Of a stretch of 64,000 nucleotides of DNA, positions 51,263 through 59,189 are shown piece after piece. A model generated the notes under the pieces. That model was not told the DNA's origin, did no database searches, and saw only the letters and a list, made by a program, of their open reading frames with translations. The DNA is taken from contig NZ_JAFMTB010000001.1 in assembly GCF_017916475.1 (NCBI RefSeq), positions 1,388,849-1,452,848 of the forward strand, in the 5' to 3' direction. The position numbers and the translations under genes are program-made. This DNA comes from Patulibacter sp. SYSU D01012 (lineage in GTDB: Bacteria; Actinomycetota; Thermoleophilia; Solirubrobacterales; Solirubrobacteraceae). The first letter of the stretch is position 1. Each line of letters starts with the position of its first letter.

Positions 51263-51856
51263 TCAGGCGCCGCCGAGCGGCGCGCCCCACAGGGGGTACC
51301 AGCGGTCCATCTCGGGCTCGAGCGGCATGAGCGGGTCGAGCACCGCGCGCAGCTGCAGCTCGCGCTCGCGGTCGCGCTCCTTCTCGGCGCCCGGCACGGG
51401 CACGAACGGGTACCAGGTGCCGCGCTTGGCCAGGTACACCAGGTGCAGCGGCCGGCCGCCCTGCTGGGTCTGGCGCAGCGCGAAGACCGCGCACAGCACG
51501 CGGTCGGCGTAGCCGCCGAACTGCAGCGACTCCATCACGGCGTTCACGCCGACGACCTGGTCGTCGACGTCGGGGTCGCGCAGGACCATCCAGCGGTAGC
51601 CGAACTCGTCGTCGCGCCGCTCGACGGTCGTGCCCGTCTCCGTGCCGGTGTCCCGCAGCACTGCCTCGGCGTCGTCGGCGATCTGGGTGAAGTCGCCGGT
51701 CGCGAGCGGCTGGAAGACGATGGCCGCCTCGCCGGTGGTGACGATGCCCTGCGCCGTCTCCAGGTCGAGGGCGGCGGTCGTGAGGGCGAACAGCTTGTCG
51801 GGGCGGACCTGCTTGACCGTCTTCGTCCGGCCGAACAGCGTGTCGAGGAAGCCCAC
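51263..51856 (-). CDS. pspAB: PspA-associated protein PspAB
   Basis: A 197-residue protein beginning VGFLDTLFGRTKTVKQ, then a beta-rich region (GEAAIVFQPLATGDF, FGYRWMVLRDPDVDDQVVGVNAVMESLQFGGYADRVLCAVF) and LHLVYLAKRGTWYPFVPVPG. This pattern fits PspAB. The GTG start lies two bases after the htpX stop, so the two form an operon. It converges on pspA-pspAA over a 104-base GC-rich gap. Confidence 0.82.
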   Translation of the reverse strand: MGFLDTLFGRTKTVKQVRPDKLFALTTAALDLETAQGIVTTGEAAIVFQPLATGDFTQIADDAEAVLRDTGTETGTTVERRDDEFGYRWMVLRDPDVDDQVVGVNAVMESLQFGGYADRVLCAVFALRQTQQGGRPLHLVYLAKRGTWYPFVPVPGAEKERDRERELQLRAVLDPLMPLEPEMDRWYPLWGAPLGGA

Positions 51857-51858
51857 GG

Positions 51859-52764
51859 TCAGACCGTCCGGCCGGCCTGGAGCTGCGCCTCGATCCGCTG
51901 GAGGGCGGCGATGCGCTTCTCCGTCGGCGGGTGCGTCGAGAAGAGGCTGGAGACGGCCTTCTTCGCCCGCGGCGGCAGGATGTAGAACGCCTGGACCGGG
52001 CCGACCTCGCGCAGGTCCTGGTCCGGGGTGCGCGCGATGCCGTCGCTGATCCGCACGAGGGCCGCGGCGAGCGCGCTGGGCCGGCCCGTGACGATCGCGG
52101 CGCCGCGATCGGCCGCGAACTCGCGGTAGCGGGAGAGCGCGCGCAGCAGGAAGAAGCTGACCGCGTAGACGAGCGCGGAGACGGCGACGACCGCCAGGAG
52201 CCCGGGGCCGTTGTCGCGGTTGTCGCGGTTGCCCCCGCCGAACCAGAAGGCGTTCTGCATGATCATCGCGGCGAGCGACGCGAAGAAGCTCGCGACGGTC
52301 ATGACGAGCACGTCGCGGTGGGCGACGTGCGCGAGCTCGTGGGCGAGGACGCCCTCGAGCTCGGCGGGCGGCAGCAGCTCGAGCAGCCCGGTCGTGACGC
52401 AGACCGTCGAGCTCTTCTGCGACCGCCCGACCGCGAACGCGTTCGGCATCCGGTCGTCCGCGATCGCGACCTTCGGCTTCGGCAGGTCGGCCTGCAGGCA
52501 GAGCCGGTCGATCATCGCGTGCAGCTCCGGCGCCTGGGCCGGGGAGACCTCGTGCGCGTGCATCGACCGCAGCGCCAGCTTGTCGGCCGTGAAGAACTGG
52601 AAGAGCAGCAGGACGAGGCAGATGACGATCGCCCCGCCGGCGTTGCGCATCGCGGCGAAGAGCACCGCCGCGAAGACGACGTAGAGCAGGCCGAGGCCGA
52701 AGAGGGTGCCGACCATCCGGGTCTGGAGGCCCGGATCCCGGCCGAACGACGCGCCGCGTGACAT
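51859..52764 (-). CDS. htpX: HtpX-family membrane zinc metalloprotease
   Basis: A 301-residue M48 protease of membrane protein quality control. Two helices lie at about 17-38 and 44-60, and two more near 150-170 and 185-205. The zinc site is HELAH (142-146), with the third ligand in YREFAADRGAA. PKVAIADDRMPNAFAVGRSQKSSTVCVTTGLLELL is the conserved strand before the site. ATG 52764 is preferred over one six codons upstream. It heads an operon with pspAB and faces the M23 peptidase gene. Confidence 0.93.
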   Translation of the reverse strand: MSRGASFGRDPGLQTRMVGTLFGLGLLYVVFAAVLFAAMRNAGGAIVICLVLLLFQFFTADKLALRSMHAHEVSPAQAPELHAMIDRLCLQADLPKPKVAIADDRMPNAFAVGRSQKSSTVCVTTGLLELLPPAELEGVLAHELAHVAHRDVLVMTVASFFASLAAMIMQNAFWFGGGNRDNRDNGPGLLAVVAVSALVYAVSFFLLRALSRYREFAADRGAAIVTGRPSALAAALVRISDGIARTPDQDLREVGPVQAFYILPPRAKKAVSSLFSTHPPTEKRIAALQRIEAQLQAGRTV

Positions 52765-52905
52765 GACCCCATCGTCGCACACGCCGTGCCGTCCGACCGG
52801 CCGAAACCCGCAGAATTACTGGGGATTTAGCGTGCCGCGACCCGCGGCGAAGGCCGCGGGCCCGCAACCCCGGTTGCACCGCTACCGCCCGCGCCGGACC
52901 GGATC

Positions 52906-52911
52906 TACCGT
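52906..52911 (+). promoter_or_regulatory. -10 box TACCGT for the M23 peptidase gene
   Basis: TACCGT ends nine bases before the GTG at 52921. The 156-base divergent gap also contains an AT-rich patch (GAATTACTGGGGATTTAGCGT near 52812) that may serve another promoter. Confidence 0.4.
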
Positions 52912-52920
52912 GCCGTCTCC

Positions 52921-54150
52921 GTGCCTCGGTCCTCCCTCCGTCCACGCCCCCGCCGCGCCCTTCCCGGGGTCGGCGTCGCGCTCCTCGTCACCGCCGGCCT
53001 CGCCACGGGCGCCGTGCCGCTCGGGACCCCCGAGCACGCCGACGCCGCGTCCCAGCAGAAGCTCGAGCAGCTGCGCGGGAAGATCGGCAGCACGCGGGCG
53101 AAGGTCGAGAAGCGCAAGAGCCGCGAGCGCGTCCTGACGTCCGACATCCAGCGCTACAGCTCCCGCGTGAGCGAGCTGCAGACGCGGATCGACGGGCTCC
53201 AGGGCCGCCAGGACGCCGTGCAGGCCGACCTGGACCAGAGCCAGGCGCTGCTCACCCGCACGCAGGGCGAGCTGCGCTCGGAGCGCCAGCGCCTGGTGCG
53301 GCTGCGGGCGCGGCTGGTCGAGGCGCGGCGCACGCTCGCGGCGCGGCTCGTCGAGCTGTACCAGGCCGACAAGCCCGACATCGTCACCGTCGTCGTCAAC
53401 TCCGACGGGTTCTCCGACCTGCTCGAGCGCGGCGAGTTCATCTCGCGCATCGGCGCCCAGGACCAGCGCGTGATGCGCGACGTGAAGGCCGCGAAGGACG
53501 AGGCGGTCTCGACGGAGGCGCGCCTGGCGAAGCTCGAGAAGGTGCGGCGCGACTCGACCGCGCGCATCGAGCAGCGTCGGGACGAGATCGTCCAGGTCAA
53601 GGGCCGCCTCGTCAGCGCCCGCGGCACGGTCGCGGAGGCCCGCCGCGAGCGCAACGCCCTCCTGCGGACCGTGCGCTCCCAGCGCAAGGACCTCGAAGGC
53701 GACCTCTCCGAGATGGAGCGGGAGGAGTCGAAGATCCAGAGCCAGCTCTCCGGCATGCCGAGCGGCGGGCCGGTCAAGCACGGCAGCGGCGCCCTCGACT
53801 ACCCGGCCAACGGCACCTTCACCTCGCCCTTCGGCTACCGCTGGGGCAAGCTCCACGCCGGCATCGACATCGCCGTCCCCGTCGGCACGCCGGTGCACGC
53901 GGCCGCGGCGGGCACCGTCGCCATCGCGGGCTGGGTCGGCGGCTACGGCAACTACGTCTGCATCAACCACGGCGGCGGGCTGTCCACCTGCTACGGCCAC
54001 AACTCGAAGCTCGGTGTGAGCGTCGGCCAGAAGGTCAGCAAGGGCCAGGTCATCGCCGCCAGCGGCAACACCGGGCACAGCACCGGGCCGCACATCCACT
54101 TCGAGACCCGCGTGAACGGGGTCCCGCGGGACCCGATGGGCTACCTGTAG
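52921..54150 (+). CDS. Secreted coiled-coil M23 peptidase (EnvC/LytM type)
   Basis: A 409-residue exported protein. A signal segment (about 13-43, ending ADA-AS) is followed by a long coiled coil (45-275) with two helices, as in EnvC- or RipC-like regulators of cell separation. The LytM domain is intact: H312 and D316 in LHAGIDIAVPVGTPV, H360 in CYGHNSK, and HIHFE (391-395). It can therefore cleave peptidoglycan cross-bridges, unlike the decayed LytM at 4.1-6.7 kb. The start is GTG. Confidence 0.92.
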   Translation: MPRSSLRPRPRRALPGVGVALLVTAGLATGAVPLGTPEHADAASQQKLEQLRGKIGSTRAKVEKRKSRERVLTSDIQRYSSRVSELQTRIDGLQGRQDAVQADLDQSQALLTRTQGELRSERQRLVRLRARLVEARRTLAARLVELYQADKPDIVTVVVNSDGFSDLLERGEFISRIGAQDQRVMRDVKAAKDEAVSTEARLAKLEKVRRDSTARIEQRRDEIVQVKGRLVSARGTVAEARRERNALLRTVRSQRKDLEGDLSEMEREESKIQSQLSGMPSGGPVKHGSGALDYPANGTFTSPFGYRWGKLHAGIDIAVPVGTPVHAAAAGTVAIAGWVGGYGNYVCINHGGGLSTCYGHNSKLGVSVGQKVSKGQVIAASGNTGHSTGPHIHFETRVNGVPRDPMGYL

Positions 54151-54162
54151 GCCCGCGGCGGC

Positions 54163-54168
54163 TACCCT
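54163..54168 (+). promoter_or_regulatory. -10 box TACCCT for lgt
   Basis: TACCCT ends seven bases before the lgt GTG, only 12 bases after the preceding stop. Confidence 0.4.
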
Positions 54169-54175
54169 TCGCCGC

Positions 54176-54940
54176 GTGCAGCCCGAGATCGACCTGCTGG
54201 GCCTGCCGATCAAGACGTTCGGGCTGTGCTTCGCCCTGGCGTTCCTGGCGGCCGGTGCGCTCCTGACCCGGCGCTTCCGCGAGCTGCGGTGGCCGGCGGA
54301 GCAGGCGACCGAGGCGCTCCTGGCCGCCCTGGTCGGCGGCCTCGTCGGCGCCCGCGCCTACTGGGTCGTGGACAACTGGTCCGAGGCGCAGGGCGACCTG
54401 GTCGGCTCGCTCTTCGGCGGCGCGGGGCTGACGTGGTACGGCGGCGCCCTCGGCGGCGCGCTCGCCGTCCTGGCGTGGGCCGCGTGGCGGGGCCGGCTGG
54501 ACCTGCGGCTGCTCGACGCCGTCGCGCCGTCGCTGGCCGTGGGCTACGCGATCGGGCGCGTGGGGTGCCAGGTGTCGGGCGACGGCGACTACGGCAAGGC
54601 CTCCGACCTGCCGTGGGCGATGGCGTACCCGAACGGCGTCGTGCCGACGGACGAGGTCGTGCAGCCGACGCCGATCTACGAGACCCTCTGGATGGGCCTG
54701 GCCGCCCTGGTGCTGTGGCAGCTGCGCGACCGCCTGCCCCGCCTGGCGCTCTTCGGCCTGTACCTCGTGCTGGCGGGCTCGGAGCGCTTCGTCGTCGAGT
54801 TCTGGCGGCACAACCCCGAGGGCAGCCTGGGCCTGACGGCCGCCCAGATCACGAGCGTCGGCCTGATGGTCGCCGGGGCGGCGGCGCTCGTGCTCGCGTA
54901 CCGCCGCGGCCGCGCGGGCGGCGAGCCGGCGACCGCCTGA
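54176..54940 (+). CDS. lgt: Prolipoprotein diacylglyceryl transferase family protein
   Basis: A 254-residue membrane protein with about seven helices that transfers diacylglyceryl to the lipobox cysteine. IKTFGLCFALAFLAAG, GARAYWVV, GGAGLTWYGGALGGALAV and QPTPIYETLW match the family. The signature GRxGN reads GRVGCQVSGDGDYG, so the usual Asn is Cys; this is a divergent subgroup and activity is probable but not certain. At least two lipoproteins are encoded in this window (47.7 and 62.3 kb). Confidence 0.85.
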   Translation: MQPEIDLLGLPIKTFGLCFALAFLAAGALLTRRFRELRWPAEQATEALLAALVGGLVGARAYWVVDNWSEAQGDLVGSLFGGAGLTWYGGALGGALAVLAWAAWRGRLDLRLLDAVAPSLAVGYAIGRVGCQVSGDGDYGKASDLPWAMAYPNGVVPTDEVVQPTPIYETLWMGLAALVLWQLRDRLPRLALFGLYLVLAGSERFVVEFWRHNPEGSLGLTAAQITSVGLMVAGAAALVLAYRRGRAGGEPATA

Positions 54941-55010
54941 GCGCCCGCCGCGCGTCCGACGTCCGTCCACCGCGGCTGCGGCCGCGGGCCGGGCGTCCGA
55001 TGATCCGCCC

Positions 55011-55847
55011 GTGCAGGCGAACCGCGTCACCCGCGTGCTGCGCCTGGCCGTGCCCGGCGCGGGCGTCGGCGCGCTGCCCGTCGTGGCGGCGATCGTCGCG
55101 GTGACCGGCGCCGCCGGCGCGCTCGGCGGCGCGGGCGTGGTCGGGCTGCCCACCGCCGACGGCGGTGAGCGGATCGTGATGGCCGGCCCCGGGGACGAGC
55201 GCAGGCCCTTTGGCCGGGACGCCCTCGCCGCGCCCGTGCGCGCGGCAGCGACCCAGACCCGGGACGCCGCGGACGCCGCCCCGGCCCGCGGCCGGCGCAC
55301 CGCGTCCCGGACCACGACCGAGCGCCTGGCGGCCGGCCGCCAGGCCGCCGGCGTCACGGGCCGCGCCGGCCGTCGCGCGACCGCCGACGCGGCCCGGCGA
55401 GCCGGCGGGTCGGCGTCGTCCTCGCCGGCCGGTGGGCCGGCGCCGTCGGCGGCCCCCGCGGCCACCGGGTCGGCGACGAGCGGCGCCTCGCCGTCGGTCT
55501 CGGTCCCGTCGTCGACGCCGACGTCCGCCCCGAGCGGCGCGTCCGCCTCGGGCGGCTCGGGCGGCGGCCGCGGCCCGGCCGTCCCGGCGCGGCCGGCGGC
55601 CGCGGCCGCCGCGGCCGCGGCCGCGCAGGGCGCCGCGGGCGCGACCGGGACGGCGGTCCAGGGCACGACGGGCGCCGTCGGCGCCGCGGTTCAGGGGGCC
55701 ACGGGCGCGGTCGCCGGCGCCGTCGGACGCGACACCCCGGCGGGGCAGGCCGTCACCGGCGTCGGGGCCGGCGTGGCCGACGCCGTCGCGGGCGTCGGCC
55801 ACGCCGTCGACGGCGTCCTCGGCGCGCCGGGGCAGCGCCGCCCGTAG
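55011..55847 (+). CDS. Ala/Gly-rich low-complexity protein
   Basis: A 278-residue protein of unknown function. One hydrophobic helix (about 18-40) could anchor it or act as a signal. The rest is disordered: Ala/Arg-rich to about 130, Ser/Pro/Gly-rich, an alanine run coded by repeated GCGGCC, then repeats GTAVQGTTGAVGAAVQGATGAVAGAVG and GVGAGVADAVAGVG at the C-terminus. Composition alone makes this open frame look likely by chance, but third-position GC and its neat fit between lgt and lysA support it. Confidence 0.5.
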   Translation: MQANRVTRVLRLAVPGAGVGALPVVAAIVAVTGAAGALGGAGVVGLPTADGGERIVMAGPGDERRPFGRDALAAPVRAAATQTRDAADAAPARGRRTASRTTTERLAAGRQAAGVTGRAGRRATADAARRAGGSASSSPAGGPAPSAAPAATGSATSGASPSVSVPSSTPTSAPSGASASGGSGGGRGPAVPARPAAAAAAAAAAQGAAGATGTAVQGTTGAVGAAVQGATGAVAGAVGRDTPAGQAVTGVGAGVADAVAGVGHAVDGVLGAPGQRRP

Positions 55848-55873
55848 CGACGCGCTGGCATCATCCGCCGGCG

Positions 55874-57175
55874 ATGGCCGCCGCCGATCCCCTCGCCGTC
55901 TACCCGCTCGGGTCCGCCTTCGACGAGGAGGGACGCCTCCTGCTCGGCGGCTGCCGCGCGACCGACCTGGCGCGCGAGCACGGCACGCCCGCCTACGTCG
56001 TCGTCGAGGACGACCTGCGCGCCCAGGCCCGCGCCTACCGCGAGGCGTTCGACCGTCACGCGCCCGGCTCGCACGTCTCGTTCGCCTCGAAGGCCAACCC
56101 GTGCACGGCGGTGCTGCGGGTCCTCGAGCAGGAGGGCCTCGGCTGCGACGTCGCCTCGGGCGGCGAGCTCGCGCTCGCGCTGCACGCCGGCTTCGCCCCG
56201 GACCGCATCCACGTGCACGGCAACGCCAAGTCGGAGGCGGAGCTGGCCGCGGCGGTCGAGGCCGGGGTGCGGCACGTCGTCCTGGACGGCCTGGACGAGA
56301 TCGAGCGGCTCGCGCGCGTCGCGGCCGAGCGGGGGCGGGTCCAGCCCGTGCTCCTCCGCATCACGCCGGACGTCCGCGGCGACACCCACGACGGCATCTC
56401 CACGGGCCAGGCCGAGTCGAAGTTCGGGTTCGGGATGGACGACGCCCGCGTCGCGCTCGATCGCGTCCGCGGCCACGCCGGCCTGCGGCTCGATGGCCTG
56501 CACTTCCACGTCGGCTCCCAGCTGCTCGAGCTCGACGTCTTCCGCCGGGCCGTGCGGGCCGTCGCCCCGCTCATGGACGGGCTGGGCGAGCTCAACCTCG
56601 GCGGCGGCCTGGGGGTCGCCTACACCGCCGACCAGGTCGCGCAGCTGCCGTCCGTCGACGCGTACGTGCGGGAGAAGGTGGCGGCGGTGCGCGACCTGCT
56701 CGGCGACCGGGTGCGGATCGGCGACGAGCCCGGACGCTCGCTGGTCGGCCGCGCCGGCGTCACCCTCTACACGGTCCAGACCGTCAAGCGGAACGTCGTC
56801 ACCTGGGTCGGGGTGGACGGCGGGATGGCCGACAACCTGCGCCCGATGCTCTACGGCGCCCGGTACGAGGCGCAGATCGCCGACCGCTTCGCGCCCCGCA
56901 CCGCGGCGGACGGGACGCTCGTCCCCGGCGCCCACGCGCGCGTGACGGGCAAGCACTGCGAGTCGAGCGACGTCGTGGTCGCCGACGCCCTGCTCGACGC
57001 GCCGCGGGCGGGCGACGTCCTCGTCACGCCGGTGACCGGGGCGTACGGGTACGCGATGAGCAACACGTACAACGGCGTGCCCCGCCCGCCCGTGGTCTTC
57101 GTCGGCGGCGGCCGCTCGCGCGTCGTCGTCCGCCGCGAGCGCGTCGACGAGCTGTGGGCCCGCGACGTGGACTGA
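55874..57175 (+). CDS. lysA: Diaminopimelate decarboxylase
   Basis: The last enzyme of lysine synthesis, decarboxylating meso-diaminopimelate with PLP. The 433-residue protein has the PLP lysine K73 in FASKAN, LHFHVGSQ, GGGLGVAY, EPGRSLVG and the cysteine of HCESSDV, which completes the partner subunit's site. YAMSNTYNG near the C-terminus is also typical. It begins the aspartate-family block lysA-hom-thrC-thrB, with a phosphatase gene inserted on the opposite strand. Confidence 0.96.
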   Translation: MAAADPLAVYPLGSAFDEEGRLLLGGCRATDLAREHGTPAYVVVEDDLRAQARAYREAFDRHAPGSHVSFASKANPCTAVLRVLEQEGLGCDVASGGELALALHAGFAPDRIHVHGNAKSEAELAAAVEAGVRHVVLDGLDEIERLARVAAERGRVQPVLLRITPDVRGDTHDGISTGQAESKFGFGMDDARVALDRVRGHAGLRLDGLHFHVGSQLLELDVFRRAVRAVAPLMDGLGELNLGGGLGVAYTADQVAQLPSVDAYVREKVAAVRDLLGDRVRIGDEPGRSLVGRAGVTLYTVQTVKRNVVTWVGVDGGMADNLRPMLYGARYEAQIADRFAPRTAADGTLVPGAHARVTGKHCESSDVVVADALLDAPRAGDVLVTPVTGAYGYAMSNTYNGVPRPPVVFVGGGRSRVVVRRERVDELWARDVD

Positions 57176-57209
57176 GCCGCCGATCCTCGCGCCGGTCCTC
57201 GCGCTCGTC

Positions 57210-57857
57210 CTAGCTGCGGTCCTCGCCGCCCGACGGCAGGCCGGCGAGGAACGCGGCGACGTCGTCGACGATCTCGTCGGCGTCGGCCAGCTCGGCGTCC
57301 GGGTGCGACGTGCGGACCGCGACGACGTGCATGCCGGCCGCGCGCCCCGCGGCCACGCCGGCGGGGGCGTCCTCGAGCACGACGCACTCCTCGGGCGGCA
57401 CGCCGAGCTCGCGCGCGGCGAGCAGGTACGGGTCCGGGTCGGGCTTGACGCGCTCGGTGCGCTCGGCGGTGACGATCCGCGCGGGCAGCGGCAGGCGCGC
57501 GGCGAACAGGCGCGCCCGCGCCAGGGGAGCGGTGCACGACGTGACGACGACCACGGGCGGCAGCCCGGCGGGCGCGTCGGCCGCGCCGGCCGCTGCGGCG
57601 AGCAGCTCCCGCGCGCCGGGCAGCGCCACGACGCCGTCCAGGTCCTCGACCTCGCGCCGCTCCAGCTCGCGGGCCTCGGCGGCGGCGTCCAGGTGCGGCG
57701 CGAGCATGGCGACGACCTGCCGCGACGGGATGCCGTGGGGGTGGCCGCCGGGCGGCGGGGTGATCCCGCGCTCGCGCATCCAGCCGCCCCAGACGCGCAT
57801 GACCGCCGGGGTGGAGTCCACGAGGGTGCCGTCGAGGTCGGAGAGGATGGCGCGCAT
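57210..57857 (-). CDS. HAD-superfamily phosphatase
   Basis: A 215-residue hydrolase with the aspartate nucleophile in SDLDGTLVDS (6-15), motif II VVTSCT, the lysine of RVKPDPDPYLLAARELG and motif IV VVLEDAPAGVAAGRAAGM. A helical cap spans 17-85. This pattern fits sugar-phosphate or phosphoglycolate phosphatases; the substrate is not clear. The ATG at 57857 gives the normal N-terminus. It lies between lysA and hom on the opposite strand, and its promoter region is shared with hom. Confidence 0.88.
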   Translation of the reverse strand: MRAILSDLDGTLVDSTPAVMRVWGGWMRERGITPPPGGHPHGIPSRQVVAMLAPHLDAAAEARELERREVEDLDGVVALPGARELLAAAAGAADAPAGLPPVVVVTSCTAPLARARLFAARLPLPARIVTAERTERVKPDPDPYLLAARELGVPPEECVVLEDAPAGVAAGRAAGMHVVAVRTSHPDAELADADEIVDDVAAFLAGLPSGGEDRS

Positions 57858-57883
57858 GACCTGCAGCGTGCCACGCCGGCGCC

Positions 57884-57915
57884 CGTCGTGGCCGGGTGGA
57901 CGACCGGCCACGACG
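57884..57915. promoter_or_regulatory. 12-bp inverted repeat in the HAD-hom divergent promoter region
   Basis: CGTCGTGGCCGG and CCGGCCACGACG are separated by eight bases in the middle of the 96-base gap between divergent starts. It could be an operator for both genes or a hairpin in a leader. It is not a known threonine attenuator, since no leader peptide is seen. Confidence 0.45.
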
Positions 57916-57953
57916 CCCACCCGCAGGCGCGGCCCGTGCGATGATCCGCGCCG

Positions 57954-59189
57954 ATGACGCCGGACGCTCCCGCCCCGTTCCGCGTCGGCCTGCTCGGCCA
58001 CGGCACCGTCGGCTCGTCCGTCGCGGAGCTGCTGCCCGAGCGCGCCGACGCGATCGCCCACGTGACGGGGCTGCGCCCCGAGATCGCCGGCGTGCTCACG
58101 CGCAGCCGCGGCGACTTCGACGCGATCCTCGCCGGCAGCGACCTGATCGTCGAGGTCATGGGCGGGATCGAGCCCGCGCGCGACTACGTCGTCCGTGCGC
58201 TGCGCGCCGGCAAGCACGTCGTCACGGCGAACAAGCAGCTGCTGGCCGAGCACGGCGAGGAGCTGTGGGGCCTGGCCCGCGAGAACCGCGTCCAGCTGCG
58301 CTTCGAGGCCGCCGTCGCCGGCGTCGTGCCGGTGATCCGCGTGCTGCAGGAGTCGCTGACCGGTCAGCACGTCGAGCGCCTGCACGGGATCGTCAACGGC
58401 ACGACCAACTTCATCCTCACGCAGATGGCCGCCACGGGCGCCTCGTACGAGGAGGCGCTCGCCGAGGCGCAGCGCCTGGGCTACGCCGAGGCCGACCCGA
58501 CGGACGACGTCACCGGCAAGGACGCCGCGGCGAAGATGGCGATCCTGGCGCGCCTGGCGTTCGACACGCCGGTGCACCTGTCCGACGTCCCGTACGAGGG
58601 CATCGCGCACCTGACGACCGAGGACATCGAGTACGCCCGCGACCTGGGCCTGTCGCTGCGCCTGATCGGCACCGCCGAGCGCATCGGCGACGAGCTCGCC
58701 GTCCGGGTGCACCCCGCGTTCCTCTACGCCGGCCACCCGCTCGCGGCCGTCGACGGCGCCTTCAACGCCGTGACGATCGAGTCGCCGGCGATCACCGAGA
58801 TCACGCTGTCGGGCCCGGGCGCCGGCGGCTCGCAGACCGCGACCGCGGTCGTCGGCGACGTCATCTCGGCGATGATCCCGCCGGCCCAGACGCCCGACAC
58901 CCGGCACCGCCTGGGCTTCGTCCGCGACGTCGCGTCGAGCTTCTACCTGCACGTCGAGGTCGCCGACCGGCCCGGCGTGCTCGCGCAGATCGCCCAGGTC
59001 CTCGGCCTGCAGGGCGTCTCCGTCAAGAGCGTCGTCCAGAAGGGGACCGGCACCGGCGCCCGCCTGGTGCTCGTCGTCCACCCCGTCCTGGAGTCGCGCT
59101 TCTACGGCGCCGTGCAGATGATCGCGTCGAAGGACTTCGTCACCGCGCCGCCGCGCGCCATCCGCGTCGTCGAGGAGCTCGGGGCATGA
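57954..59189 (+). CDS. hom: Homoserine dehydrogenase
   Basis: A 411-residue NAD(P)-dependent enzyme converting aspartate semialdehyde to homoserine. The Rossmann motif GLLGHGTVGSSV is at 12-23. TANKQLLAEHG, GIVNGTTNFIL and ADPTDDVTGKDAAAKMAILA are the catalytic segments. A C-terminal ACT domain (FYLHVEVADRPGVLAQIAQVLGLQGVSVKSVVQKG) would mediate threonine inhibition. GATGAT ends eight bases before ATG. thrC overlaps by four bases. Confidence 0.96.
   Translation: MTPDAPAPFRVGLLGHGTVGSSVAELLPERADAIAHVTGLRPEIAGVLTRSRGDFDAILAGSDLIVEVMGGIEPARDYVVRALRAGKHVVTANKQLLAEHGEELWGLARENRVQLRFEAAVAGVVPVIRVLQESLTGQHVERLHGIVNGTTNFILTQMAATGASYEEALAEAQRLGYAEADPTDDVTGKDAAAKMAILARLAFDTPVHLSDVPYEGIAHLTTEDIEYARDLGLSLRLIGTAERIGDELAVRVHPAFLYAGHPLAAVDGAFNAVTIESPAITEITLSGPGAGGSQTATAVVGDVISAMIPPAQTPDTRHRLGFVRDVASSFYLHVEVADRPGVLAQIAQVLGLQGVSVKSVVQKGTGTGARLVLVVHPVLESRFYGAVQMIASKDFVTAPPRAIRVVEELGA

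Noticed and set aside
55590-55632. GCGGCC repeats as a possible binding array
   Set aside because: They code for an alanine run inside an open frame and show no regular spacing.
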